A DNA stretch of 19,374 nucleotides from assembly GCA_035506135.1 (NCBI GenBank), contig DATJPY010000059.1, positions 1-19,374 of the forward strand, in the 5' to 3' direction. The DNA is from DATJPY01 sp035506135. GTDB taxonomy: Bacteria; Myxococcota_A; UBA9160; PR03. A program made the position numbers and the translations under genes. This document shows positions 7,742 to 14,526 of the stretch, in pieces. How positions within the stretch are numbered: position 1 is the stretch's first letter; the number at the start of each line of letters is the position of its first letter. A model generated the notes under the pieces. It worked only from the letters and a program-made list of their open reading frames with translations. It ran no database searches and was not told the origin of the DNA.

Positions 7742-8256
7742 CGGGCTGCGCCGTGCGGCCGGAGCGGCCGCACGACCCGGGTCGGGTCTTCGAGCTGCTC
7801 GTGGCCGCGTTCGGGAGGCCCGACGAGGCGCGGCTCGTCGAGGCGCTGCGCGCCGCGAGCGCGCTCTCGATCGCGCTCGTCGCCGAGTCGAGGGGCGTCG
7901 TGCTCGGGCACGTCGCCTTCTCGCCCGTTCGGGTGGGCCGCGGTGTGTCGGCGTGGGACGCGCTCGCGCTCGGCCCGCTGGCCGTGGACCCGGCGCACCA
8001 GCGCGGCGGCATCGGCTCCGCCCTGGTGCGCGCCGGGCTCGCGCGCTGCCGGGATGAGGGACACTCCATCGTGTTCGTGCTCGGGCATCCGCGCTACTAT
8101 CCGCGCTTCGGCTTCGAGCTTGCGGCGCCGCGCGGGCTCACCTACGAGGGCGGCCCGGCCTTCGCCTCGGCCTTCTTCGTCGCGGAGCTCGAGCCGGGTG
8201 CGCTCGCCGGGCGCGGCGGCGCGGTGTCCTACCGGCCCGAGTTCGCCGGCCTGTGA
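7738..8256 (+). CDS. GNAT N-acetyltransferase (YhbS-like)
   Basis: A 172-residue acetyltransferase of the Gcn5-related fold. The acetyl-CoA pyrophosphate-binding motif is HQRGGIGSALV at about 87-97, preceded by strand LGPLAVDPA. The segment VLGHPRYYPRFGFELA at 114-129 is typical of the YhbS/COG3153 group. The natural substrate of that group is poorly defined, so none is assigned. GTG 7738 is chosen because it overlaps the upstream stop as GTGA and places RPERPHDPGRVFELL at the N-terminus as in relatives; the open frame further upstream is a shadow of the membrane protein gene. GTG 7753 is an alternative. It converges with pdxH, with 16 bases between the stops. Confidence 0.85.
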   Translation: MTGCAVRPERPHDPGRVFELLVAAFGRPDEARLVEALRAASALSIALVAESRGVVLGHVAFSPVRVGRGVSAWDALALGPLAVDPAHQRGGIGSALVRAGLARCRDEGHSIVFVLGHPRYYPRFGFELAAPRGLTYEGGPAFASAFFVAELEPGALAGRGGAVSYRPEFAGL

Positions 8257-8272
8257 GAGGGGTCGCCGCGGC

Positions 8273-8953
8273 TCAGGGCTGCAGCCGCTGCGCGCGCCAG
8301 CTCCCGCCCGCGTAGCCATCGCCGTCGGCGCGGAGCTCGCGAGTCCAGAGCACGCGGTCGTGGAGGCGCGCCGGGCGCGACGCCCAGAGCTCGATGCGCT
8401 CCACCCAGAGCCGGTAGCCGCCCCAGTGCGGCGGGCGCGGAACGGGCGGCGCGTTCGGGTCGCGCACGCCGCCGAGCCGGATCGCCTCGGCGGCGAAGCG
8501 CGCCAGCAGCGCGCCGCGTGACGCCACCGGCGCGCTCTGCGCGCTCGCCCAGGCGGCGATCTGGCTCTCGCGCGGCCGCGTCTCGAAGTAGGCGTCCGAG
8601 TCCTCGTCGGACGACGGCGTCACCGGCCCCTCGATCCGCGCCTGGCGCCCGAGCGCGTCCCAGTAGAAGACGCCGGCCGCCCGCGGCCGCTCGGCCAGGG
8701 CGCGGGCCTTGTCGCTGCGCCGATTGGTGTAGAAGACGAGGACGCCGCGCGCGGCGTCGAACGCTCGACACAGCACGATGCGCGCCGACGGGCGGCCGTC
8801 GGCGCCGGCGGTGGCGAGCGCCATCGCGTCGGGGTTCGCGAGCTCGCCGGCAGCCCGCGCCTCGTCGAGCCACTCGGCGAGACGCGGCAGCGGGTCGGCA
8901 GGCGGCGTTCCCGCGAGCCAGGCGTCGCGCAGCGGCGTGGCGTCGCTCGCCAT
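8273..8953 (-). CDS. pdxH: Pyridoxamine 5'-phosphate oxidase
   Basis: A 226-residue FMN-dependent oxidase that converts pyridoxamine or pyridoxine 5'-phosphate to pyridoxal 5'-phosphate in B6 synthesis and salvage. Family motifs appear in order: RIVLCRAFD, VFYTNRRSDKARAL, FYWDALGRQARIEGPV, a YFETRPRESQIAAWAS-type segment with QS following, PRPPHWGGYRLWV, RLHDRVLW and the C-terminal W-x-x-QRLQP that closes the active site. The usual EFWQGR before RLHDR reads ELWASR here, a modest departure. Start ATG 8953 shares its A with the upstream dihydrouridine synthase stop (TGATG), so it is the third gene of a coupled operon. The enzyme would supply PLP, which the nearby aminotransferase uses, though the two genes are not in one operon. 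Confidence 0.93.
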   Translation of the reverse strand: MASDATPLRDAWLAGTPPADPLPRLAEWLDEARAAGELANPDAMALATAGADGRPSARIVLCRAFDAARGVLVFYTNRRSDKARALAERPRAAGVFYWDALGRQARIEGPVTPSSDEDSDAYFETRPRESQIAAWASAQSAPVASRGALLARFAAEAIRLGGVRDPNAPPVPRPPHWGGYRLWVERIELWASRPARLHDRVLWTRELRADGDGYAGGSWRAQRLQP

Positions 8954-10134
8954 CAGCCGCCGGAGCTGGCGTCCTCCGCGTCGACACCGGGCGGCGTCGG
9001 GTCGTCGCGCTCGGCGAGCCAGCCCTCGGGCAGCACCACGCGCTGGCGCCCGGCCGTCTTGCCGCGCGGCACGCGCATCGCGGCGGGCGGGAAGGGCTCG
9101 TCGCTCGCGACCGTGGCGAGCTCGGCTCGGAGCTGGTCGAGCGTCTCGACCTGCATCAGCCGCGGGCGCAGCCGCGCGCTCCCGCGGAAGCCCTTGGTGT
9201 ACCAGGCTCCGTGCTTGCGGAACCCGCGCATGCCCACGCGTTCGCCGAACCAGCGGGAGAGCAGCTCGGCGTGCTCGAGCATGATCTCGCAGACCTCGCG
9301 CAGCGCCGGCGGATCGGCGGGCTCGCGGCCGGCGAAGACGTCCGCGAGGTCGCGGAACAGCCACGGGCGCCCGAGACAGCCGCGGCCCACCACGACACCG
9401 TGGCAGCCGGTGGCGCGCATCATGCGCAGCGCGTCGAAGGCCTCCCAGACGTCGCCGTTGCCGAACACCGGGATCGAGGTCACCGCCTCGCGCAATCGGG
9501 CGATCGCCTCCCAGCGCGCCTCGCCGTCGTAGAGCTGCGCGGCGGTGCGCGCGTGCAGGGCGACCGCGGCGCAGCCCTCTTCTTCGGCGATGCGCCCGGC
9601 GTCGAGGCAGGTCTCGTGCGCCGCGTCGATGCCGATGCGGAACTTGACGGTGACCGGGACCGCGCCGGCGTGGGCGACCGCCGCGCGTACCAGCGCGCGC
9701 AGGAGCTCGCGCTTCCACGGGATCGCCGCGCCGCCGCCGCGCCGCGTGACCTTGCGCACCGGGCAGCCGAAGTTGAGGTCGATGTGGTCGACGCGGCCCT
9801 CGCCGGTGAGCCAGGCCACCGCCTCGCCGAGCGAGCGCGGCTCGACGCCGTAGAGCTGGAGGCTGCGGGGCTTCTCGTCGGGCGCGAAGCCCGCGAGGTG
9901 CAGCGTCTTTCGGTTGCCGTCGACCAGGCCGCGCGCCGTGATCATCTCCGAGACGTACAGGCCGGCTCCGAAGCGGCGGCACAGCGAGCGGAAGGGCGCG
10001 TTGGTGACGCCCGCCATCGGCGCCAGCACGACGGGCGGCCACACGCGGTGCGGGCCGACGTAGACCGGCGCGAACTCGCCCGGCCGCGCGGCGGGCACCT
10101 CGCGGTTGATCGAGCTCCGGTAGCGCGGGTTCAC
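8953..10134 (-). CDS. dusB: tRNA-dihydrouridine synthase
   Basis: A 393-residue FMN enzyme that reduces uridines to dihydrouridine in tRNA. The TIM-barrel begins at VVLAPMAGVTNAPFRSLCRR (about 35-54). Next come SEMITARGLVDGN, the catalytic cysteine Cys124 in LNFGCPVRKVTRRGGGAAI, VKFRIGID at 163-170, HARTAAQLYDG, PVFGNGD and the phosphate-binding VVVGRGCLGRPWLF. A C-terminal helical domain follows. The Cys-containing loop and RGGGAA match the DusB/Nifr3 branch. The start is GTG 10134, beginning VNPRYRSS, because it overlaps the upstream stop as GTGA; the longer frame reads backwards through the oxidoreductase gene. A tail of roughly 30 residues after the helical domain (PEGWLAERDD onward) is poorly conserved. 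Confidence 0.92.
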   Translation of the reverse strand: MNPRYRSSINREVPAARPGEFAPVYVGPHRVWPPVVLAPMAGVTNAPFRSLCRRFGAGLYVSEMITARGLVDGNRKTLHLAGFAPDEKPRSLQLYGVEPRSLGEAVAWLTGEGRVDHIDLNFGCPVRKVTRRGGGAAIPWKRELLRALVRAAVAHAGAVPVTVKFRIGIDAAHETCLDAGRIAEEEGCAAVALHARTAAQLYDGEARWEAIARLREAVTSIPVFGNGDVWEAFDALRMMRATGCHGVVVGRGCLGRPWLFRDLADVFAGREPADPPALREVCEIMLEHAELLSRWFGERVGMRGFRKHGAWYTKGFRGSARLRPRLMQVETLDQLRAELATVASDEPFPPAAMRVPRGKTAGRQRVVLPEGWLAERDDPTPPGVDAEDASSGG

Positions 10135-11009
10135 AGGCTGCGCGCGGGCTCGACCAGCGTCTTCGCCAGCTCGTCCAGACGCGACAGCAGCGCGTCCCGC
10201 CGGCCGCCGAGGGCGAGCACGATCACCTGGTCGACCCCCGCGTCGCGGTAGCGGCGGATGGCGTCGAAGTCGACCGGCTGGAAGTACGGGGAGACGCTGA
10301 TCTGGAGCTCCGCGCGCCGGCGGCCGCTGCGCGCCAGCAGCGCGTCGAGCCGTTCGAGGTGCGCCGGCACCTGCTCGGGGCGCAGGTTGAAGCCGTACCA
10401 CCCCTGGCCCAGCTCCGCGACGCGGCGCAGCGCGGCCTCGCTCTCGCCGCCGAAGTGGATCGGCGGATGCGGCGTCTGCACGGGCTTCGGGTAGGCGCGG
10501 CACGCGGGGATCTCGTAGAACTCGTCCTTCCACTCCGACACCGGATCGCACCAGAGCCTCTGCATGGCGCGCAGGTAGGAGCGGCAGCGCGCGCCGCGGC
10601 GCTCGAAGGGGGTGTTGCAGGCGCGGAACTCCTCCTCGAGCCAGCCCACACCGACGCCGAAGTCGAAGCGCCCGCCGGAGAGCCAGTCGATCGACGCCAC
10701 CTCCTTCGCCGTGTACACCGGATTGCGCTGGGGCACCAGGCAGATGCCCGTCCCCAGGCGGATCGACTCGGTGGTCGCGGCGAGGAAGGAGAGCGCGGTG
10801 AACGGCTCGAGGATCCCGGACTCGCCGCCGGCCGGGATGCGGCCGTCGGCGGCATAGGGGTACTCCGAGGCGTACTCGTCGAAGAGCACGACGTGCTCGG
10901 CGACCCAGAGCGAGTGGAAGCCGCGCTCCTCGGCGGCGGGGCCGAGCGCGTGCAGGTACTCCGGCGTGGCGAAGGGGTTGCCGAGCGGAGCGAACAGACC
11001 GATGCGCAT
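10131..11009 (-). CDS. LLM-class (luciferase-like) F420-dependent oxidoreductase
   Basis: A 292-residue bacterial-luciferase-like TIM-barrel flavin or F420 oxidoreductase. The N-terminus MRIGLFAPLGNPFATPEY is followed by FHSLWVAEHVV, then FTALSFLAATTESIRLGTGI, RNPVYTAKEVASIDWLSGGR, FDFGVGVGWLEEEF and PIHFGGESEAALRRVAELGQG, the standard order for the family. Similar proteins are placed in a TIGR03619-like F420 group, but cofactor choice (F420 or FMN) cannot be decided from sequence. AGGAGGT sits five bases before ATG 11009, a strong start. It heads the operon with dus and pdxH, with overlap GTGA to dus. The substrate is unknown, and the link to tRNA modification may be only translational. Confidence 0.88.
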   Translation of the reverse strand: MRIGLFAPLGNPFATPEYLHALGPAAEERGFHSLWVAEHVVLFDEYASEYPYAADGRIPAGGESGILEPFTALSFLAATTESIRLGTGICLVPQRNPVYTAKEVASIDWLSGGRFDFGVGVGWLEEEFRACNTPFERRGARCRSYLRAMQRLWCDPVSEWKDEFYEIPACRAYPKPVQTPHPPIHFGGESEAALRRVAELGQGWYGFNLRPEQVPAHLERLDALLARSGRRRAELQISVSPYFQPVDFDAIRRYRDAGVDQVIVLALGGRRDALLSRLDELAKTLVEPARSL

Positions 11010-11032
11010 GGGACCTCCTGGGCGGGATCTAG

Positions 11033-11038
11033 AGGCTA
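11033..11038 (-). promoter_or_regulatory. Putative -10 box of the LLM-dus-pdxH operon
   Basis: TAGCCT on the minus strand lies 23 bases before the ATG at 11009, and AGGAGGT follows it. The stretch 11028-11085 also holds three CTAG tetramers (in TCTAGA, ACTAGC and TCTAGA). No -35 box with good match was found. Confidence 0.35.
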
Positions 11039-11198
11039 ACTCAGCACTAGCCAGGTCGGGCAGCGCGCCCTCTAGAACCTGCGAGTCGGGCGGACGGGAG
11101 GCTTCCGCAGGCGCGGATTGCCGAGCGACGGGTAGACGGATCGGGCCTTGTGAGGACGAACGCGCCGCGCCGATGTCCACGAGTAGAATGCACGTCGC

Positions 11199-11229
11199 TC
11201 GGGCGCCGGAGGAACCTCCCTCCGCCCGA
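11199..11229 (-). terminator. Hairpin downstream of the repeat-protein gene
   Basis: CGGAGG (11207-11212) pairs with CCTCCG (11219-11224) across a six-base loop. After a three-base bulge, TCGGG (11199-11203) pairs with CCCGA (11225-11229). It lies about 50-80 bases after the TAG stop of the repeat-protein gene on the minus strand. No T-run follows, so it may be an mRNA 3'-end stabiliser or a weak terminator. The remainder of 11010-11277 holds the LLM promoter and nothing else I recognise. Confidence 0.3.
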
Positions 11230-11277
11230 CCTGGCACGCCGAGGATTCCTCCCCGCGCCCTCATGGCACCATACGGA

Positions 11278-14200
11278 CTAGCGGTGGGTCCAGAAGCGAT
11301 CGAGCTCGCCGCAGTCGAGGGCGCCGAGCGGCGGCGGGACTGCGGTCGGGCCGGAGAGCGGGACGGGCTTGCCGTTCTCGAAGCGGCGGTCGATCACGCC
11401 GTCGAAGTTCGTGTCCTCGTCCTGCCGCGTCACGGCGTTGCCCGAGAAGTACTGGATCACGTCGGGCTTGTGATCCCCGTTGGTGTCGGCGTCGAGGCGG
11501 ACGCGCACGCCGTTCTCGTAGATCTCGCGCTGATCGGGGACACCCTTGCCCTTGGTGTCGAGCAGCGCCTCCACCGCCTTGCCGTTCTCGATGCGGGCGC
11601 GCACGTCGAAGCGGCCGTTGCCCTTGGTGTCGAGGCACTGCGCCACCACGCTGCCGTCGGGCGCGAGGAAGAGCTTCTTGTTCGGCCGGGTGCCCTTGCC
11701 CTCGATCAGCTCCTGGGTCTTGGGATGCCCGTCGGCGTCGAACAGCGTCAGCACGTCCGGGGTGCCGCGCCCCTGGGTATCGCGGGCCTCGCGCACCGGC
11801 TTGCCGTTCTCCACGTCGATCCAGACGTCGATCTTGCAGTCGCCGTTGCTGTCGCGCTGCTCCTGCACCACCGCGCCGGAGGCGTCGTAGCGCTGGATCA
11901 GATCGGGGCAGCCGCGCCCCTTGCTGTCCTGCTGCAGCTCCACCGCCTTGCCGTCCTGGAAGCGGGTGACCTGGTCGGGCTTGCCGTCGCCGTTCTTGTC
12001 TTCGCGCTTCTCGACCACCTGGCCCTTCGCGTCGAGCACGATCCAGGTGTCGATCTTGCCGTCGCCGTTGGTGTCGACCTCCTGCACCTGCTGGCCCTTG
12101 GCGTCCGCGCGGGTCACGGCGTCCATCTTGCCGTCGAGCTTCGTGCTCTGCTCGGTCATCACGACCTGGCCGTCCTTGAAGTGGACGATCACGTCGGGCT
12201 TGCCGTCGCCGTTGGTGTCCTTCTCGGTGCGGACCTTCTGGCCGCTCTCGAAGAACGTGACCTGGTCGAACTTGCCGTTGCGCTGGGTCGACTCCTCGAT
12301 CTTCGCCGGCTTGCCGTCGGCGTCGAAGGTCGTCACCACGTCGAAGCGGCCGTCGAAGTCGAGGTCCTCGCTCTGCTTGACCTTCTTGTCACCGTTCCAC
12401 TCGATCACTACGTCCGGCTTGCCGTCGCCGTTGGTATCGGCCTCGGTGCGGTTGCCGACCCGCGTGGTCGACACGCGCTTGCCGTCGCGCACCTCCTCCT
12501 CGCTGGCGAGCTGCCCGTCCTTGTACACGCGCACCAGCTCGGGCTTGCCGTCGCCGTCCTTGTCGACCTCCTCCCGCGCCGGCCGCCCCTGGGCGTCGAA
12601 GTAGATGGTGGTGTCGAGCTTGCCGTCGCCGTCGGTGTCGCGGCGCTGGACTGCCTGCTTGCCGTCCTTGAACTCCAGCACCGTGTCGACGCGACCTTTG
12701 CCGGTGGTGTCGCGCTCCTGGCGCGCCGGCTTGCCGTTCTCGAAGGTGGTGACGACGTCGTACTTGCCGTCGCCGTGCGTCGAGCGCTCCTCCTTGACCG
12801 GGAGGCCGTTCGCGTAGGTCGTGCGGACGTCGAAGCGGCCGTCGAAGTCGGTGTCGCGCTCGTCGCGCAGCACCTTGCCGTCGGCGTCGAGGTCGCCCTG
12901 CACGTCGATCTTGCCGTCGAAGTTGGTGTCCTCGGTGAAGTGCGCCGGCTTCCCGTTGACGAAGTCGACGAAGCGGTCGGGCTTGCCGTCGAAGTTCTTG
13001 TCCTCCTCCAGCCGCACCGTGTTGCCCGCCGCGTCGTTGGTGCGCCACGAGTCGACGCGCCCGTCGCCGTTGGTGTCCTTGAGGACGCGCGTCTCCTTGC
13101 CGGTGGCGGGGTCGAGCGTCACCCACGTGTCGACCTTGCCGTCGTGGTCGGTGTCCTGCTCCTGCTTCTCGAGCCGCCCCTGCGGGTCGTAGAAGTTCCA
13201 CAGATCGACCTTGCCGTCGTGGTTCTCGTCGAGCTCGACGCGCAGCAGGCGGCCTTCGCCGTGGATCTCGGTGCGCTCGGGCGCGCCGGTGGCCCCGGCG
13301 GTGACGCGCTTCACGACCTCGCCGTGCTCGTAGTCGGCGGTGGTCTCGAACTTGCCGTCGAAGTTGGCGTCGATCTGCTCGTGCGCGACCTTCCCATCGG
13401 CGTCGAAGTCGTAGATGGCGTCGATCTTGCCGTCGCCGTTGCGGTCCTCCTCCTGCCTCACCTTCTTGCCGTCTCGATACGTGATGAAGGTGTCCATCTT
13501 GCCGTCGCCGTTGGTGTCGGCCTCGGAGCGCACCGGCTTGCCGTTCGCGAACTCGGTGACGACGTCCATCTTGCCGTCGAAGTTGGTGTCCTTCTCCTCG
13601 CGCACGAGCACGCCGTTCTCGAAGGTGCGCACCATGTCGACCTTGCCGTCGCCGTTGGTGTCGTGCTCCTCGCGCAGGGGCCGGCCCTGCGCGTCGAAGG
13701 TCGCCACGAACTCCGGTTTGCCGTTGCCCTTGGTGTCGCGGACCTGGCGCCGCTCGACGTCGTTCTCGAAGGTCGAGACGGTGTCGAAGCGCCCCTTGCC
13801 GGTGGTGTCGGCCTCGCGCTTCACGCGCTTGCCGGACGCGTCGTAGGTGGTGACGACGGTCGGGTGGCCGACGTGGTCGGGGTCCTCCTCCACCCGCACC
13901 TTCACGCCGTTCTGGTAGATGATGGTGACGTCGAAGCGGCCGTCGAAGTCGTTGTCCTGCTGCTCGCGCGTCTTCTGGCCGTTGGCGTCGAACTCGGCGA
14001 TCACGTCCACCTTGCCGTCGTGGTTGGTGTCCTCCTCGATCCGCGCGATCTTGCCGTTCTGATAGGTGACGACGCGGTCCGGCTTGCCGTCGCCGTTGGT
14101 GTCGGTCTCCTCGCGCACCGGCTGGCCGTGCTCGAAGTAGATGGTGTCGTCGGGCTTCCCGGTGCCCTTGGTGTCGGTGCGCTGGATCCTGGGCTCGCCG

Positions 14201-14526
14201 TTCTCGAACTCGATCCACTGGTCCTTGCGGCCGTCGTTGTCGCGGTCGCGCTCCTCGCGCAGCGGGCGGCCCTCGGCGTCGTACGTGATCCAGGTGTCGA
14301 ACTTGCCGTCGAAGTCGCTGTCCTTCTCCGCGCTCGCCGGCTTGCCGTTCTTGTAGTGGACGATCTCGTCGACCTTGCAGTCGTGGTTGTTGTCGCTGCG
14401 CTTCTCGGCGAGCTCTTCCTTGTCGTCGTAGGTGAGCTCGACCGGCGGGCACGCGGCCGCCCCCGCGCGGAGCGGAGCGACGAGCGAGAGCGCGATCGCG
14501 GCGATCAGCCGGGCGGACGGGCTAAT
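11278..14526 (-). CDS. Giant secreted protein of about 40 EF-hand-loop-like repeats
   Basis: About 1082 residues. The body is some 40 units of 22-26 residues, with a consensus close to E-x-D-T-N-G-D-G-K-x-D-x-V-x-x-F-x-N-G-K-P-V-R. Each unit joins an acidic loop with calcium-ligand spacing (D-x-N-x-D-G-x-x-D) to a short strand, a turn (ENGK, DADGK, YDASGK) and another strand. No family is assigned; it resembles neither full VCBS units nor dockerins. The frame stays open 136 codons upstream of GTG 14118, the first ordinary start. There it reads SARLIAAIALSLVAPLRAGA then AACPPVELTYDD, a signal peptide, followed by four more repeats. I therefore place the start at ATT 14526, which overlaps the tonB stop TAG and is preceded by GCGAGGG; CTG 14508 is the alternative. 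It is probably exported and calcium-binding; co-function with TonB is inference. Confidence 0.75.
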   Translation of the reverse strand: MSPSARLIAAIALSLVAPLRAGAAACPPVELTYDDKEELAEKRSDNNHDCKVDEIVHYKNGKPASAEKDSDFDGKFDTWITYDAEGRPLREERDRDNDGRKDQWIEFENGEPRIQRTDTKGTGKPDDTIYFEHGQPVREETDTNGDGKPDRVVTYQNGKIARIEEDTNHDGKVDVIAEFDANGQKTREQQDNDFDGRFDVTIIYQNGVKVRVEEDPDHVGHPTVVTTYDASGKRVKREADTTGKGRFDTVSTFENDVERRQVRDTKGNGKPEFVATFDAQGRPLREEHDTNGDGKVDMVRTFENGVLVREEKDTNFDGKMDVVTEFANGKPVRSEADTNGDGKMDTFITYRDGKKVRQEEDRNGDGKIDAIYDFDADGKVAHEQIDANFDGKFETTADYEHGEVVKRVTAGATGAPERTEIHGEGRLLRVELDENHDGKVDLWNFYDPQGRLEKQEQDTDHDGKVDTWVTLDPATGKETRVLKDTNGDGRVDSWRTNDAAGNTVRLEEDKNFDGKPDRFVDFVNGKPAHFTEDTNFDGKIDVQGDLDADGKVLRDERDTDFDGRFDVRTTYANGLPVKEERSTHGDGKYDVVTTFENGKPARQERDTTGKGRVDTVLEFKDGKQAVQRRDTDGDGKLDTTIYFDAQGRPAREEVDKDGDGKPELVRVYKDGQLASEEEVRDGKRVSTTRVGNRTEADTNGDGKPDVVIEWNGDKKVKQSEDLDFDGRFDVVTTFDADGKPAKIEESTQRNGKFDQVTFFESGQKVRTEKDTNGDGKPDVIVHFKDGQVVMTEQSTKLDGKMDAVTRADAKGQQVQEVDTNGDGKIDTWIVLDAKGQVVEKREDKNGDGKPDQVTRFQDGKAVELQQDSKGRGCPDLIQRYDASGAVVQEQRDSNGDCKIDVWIDVENGKPVREARDTQGRGTPDVLTLFDADGHPKTQELIEGKGTRPNKKLFLAPDGSVVAQCLDTKGNGRFDVRARIENGKAVEALLDTKGKGVPDQREIYENGVRVRLDADTNGDHKPDVIQYFSGNAVTRQDEDTNFDGVIDRRFENGKPVPLSGPTAVPPPLGALDCGELDRFWTHR
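11359..14403 (-). repeat. Tandem coding repeats, about 40 units of about 76 bp
   Basis: DNA counterpart of the protein repeats. The 20-base word TTGCCGTCGCCGTTGGTGTC (plus strand, encoding the DTNGDGK core) recurs exactly at 12056, 12200, 13499, 13643 and 14084. Near copies such as TTGCCGTCGAAGTTGGTGTC (NFDGK loops) also recur. Most units have diverged outside the loop, so the array is old rather than freshly duplicated. Open frames appear on several frames and on the opposite strand because of this repetition. Confidence 0.9.

Noticed and set aside
8268..8288. A terminator between the GNAT gene and pdxH (GCGGCT pairing with AGCCGC)
   Set aside because: The stem is only six base pairs, lies mostly in pdxH coding sequence, and has no T-run on either strand.
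11359..14403. A CRISPR-like or satellite array suggested by the regular repeated words
   Set aside because: The spacing is irregular, the segments between repeats are coding in one frame, and no unique spacers or cas genes are present.
12389..14452. A second minus-strand frame of about 687 codons inside the repeat gene
   Set aside because: Its product is an arginine-rich low-complexity string, typical of an alternative frame of high-GC repeat DNA; the DTNGDGK frame has coherent repeats and a signal peptide.
11278..14526. Dockerin or cellulosome protein, because of DTNGDGKVD loops
   Set aside because: Dockerins contain a pair of 22-residue segments with helices; here there are about 40 units with strand-turn sequence after each loop and no cohesin or glycoside hydrolase nearby.
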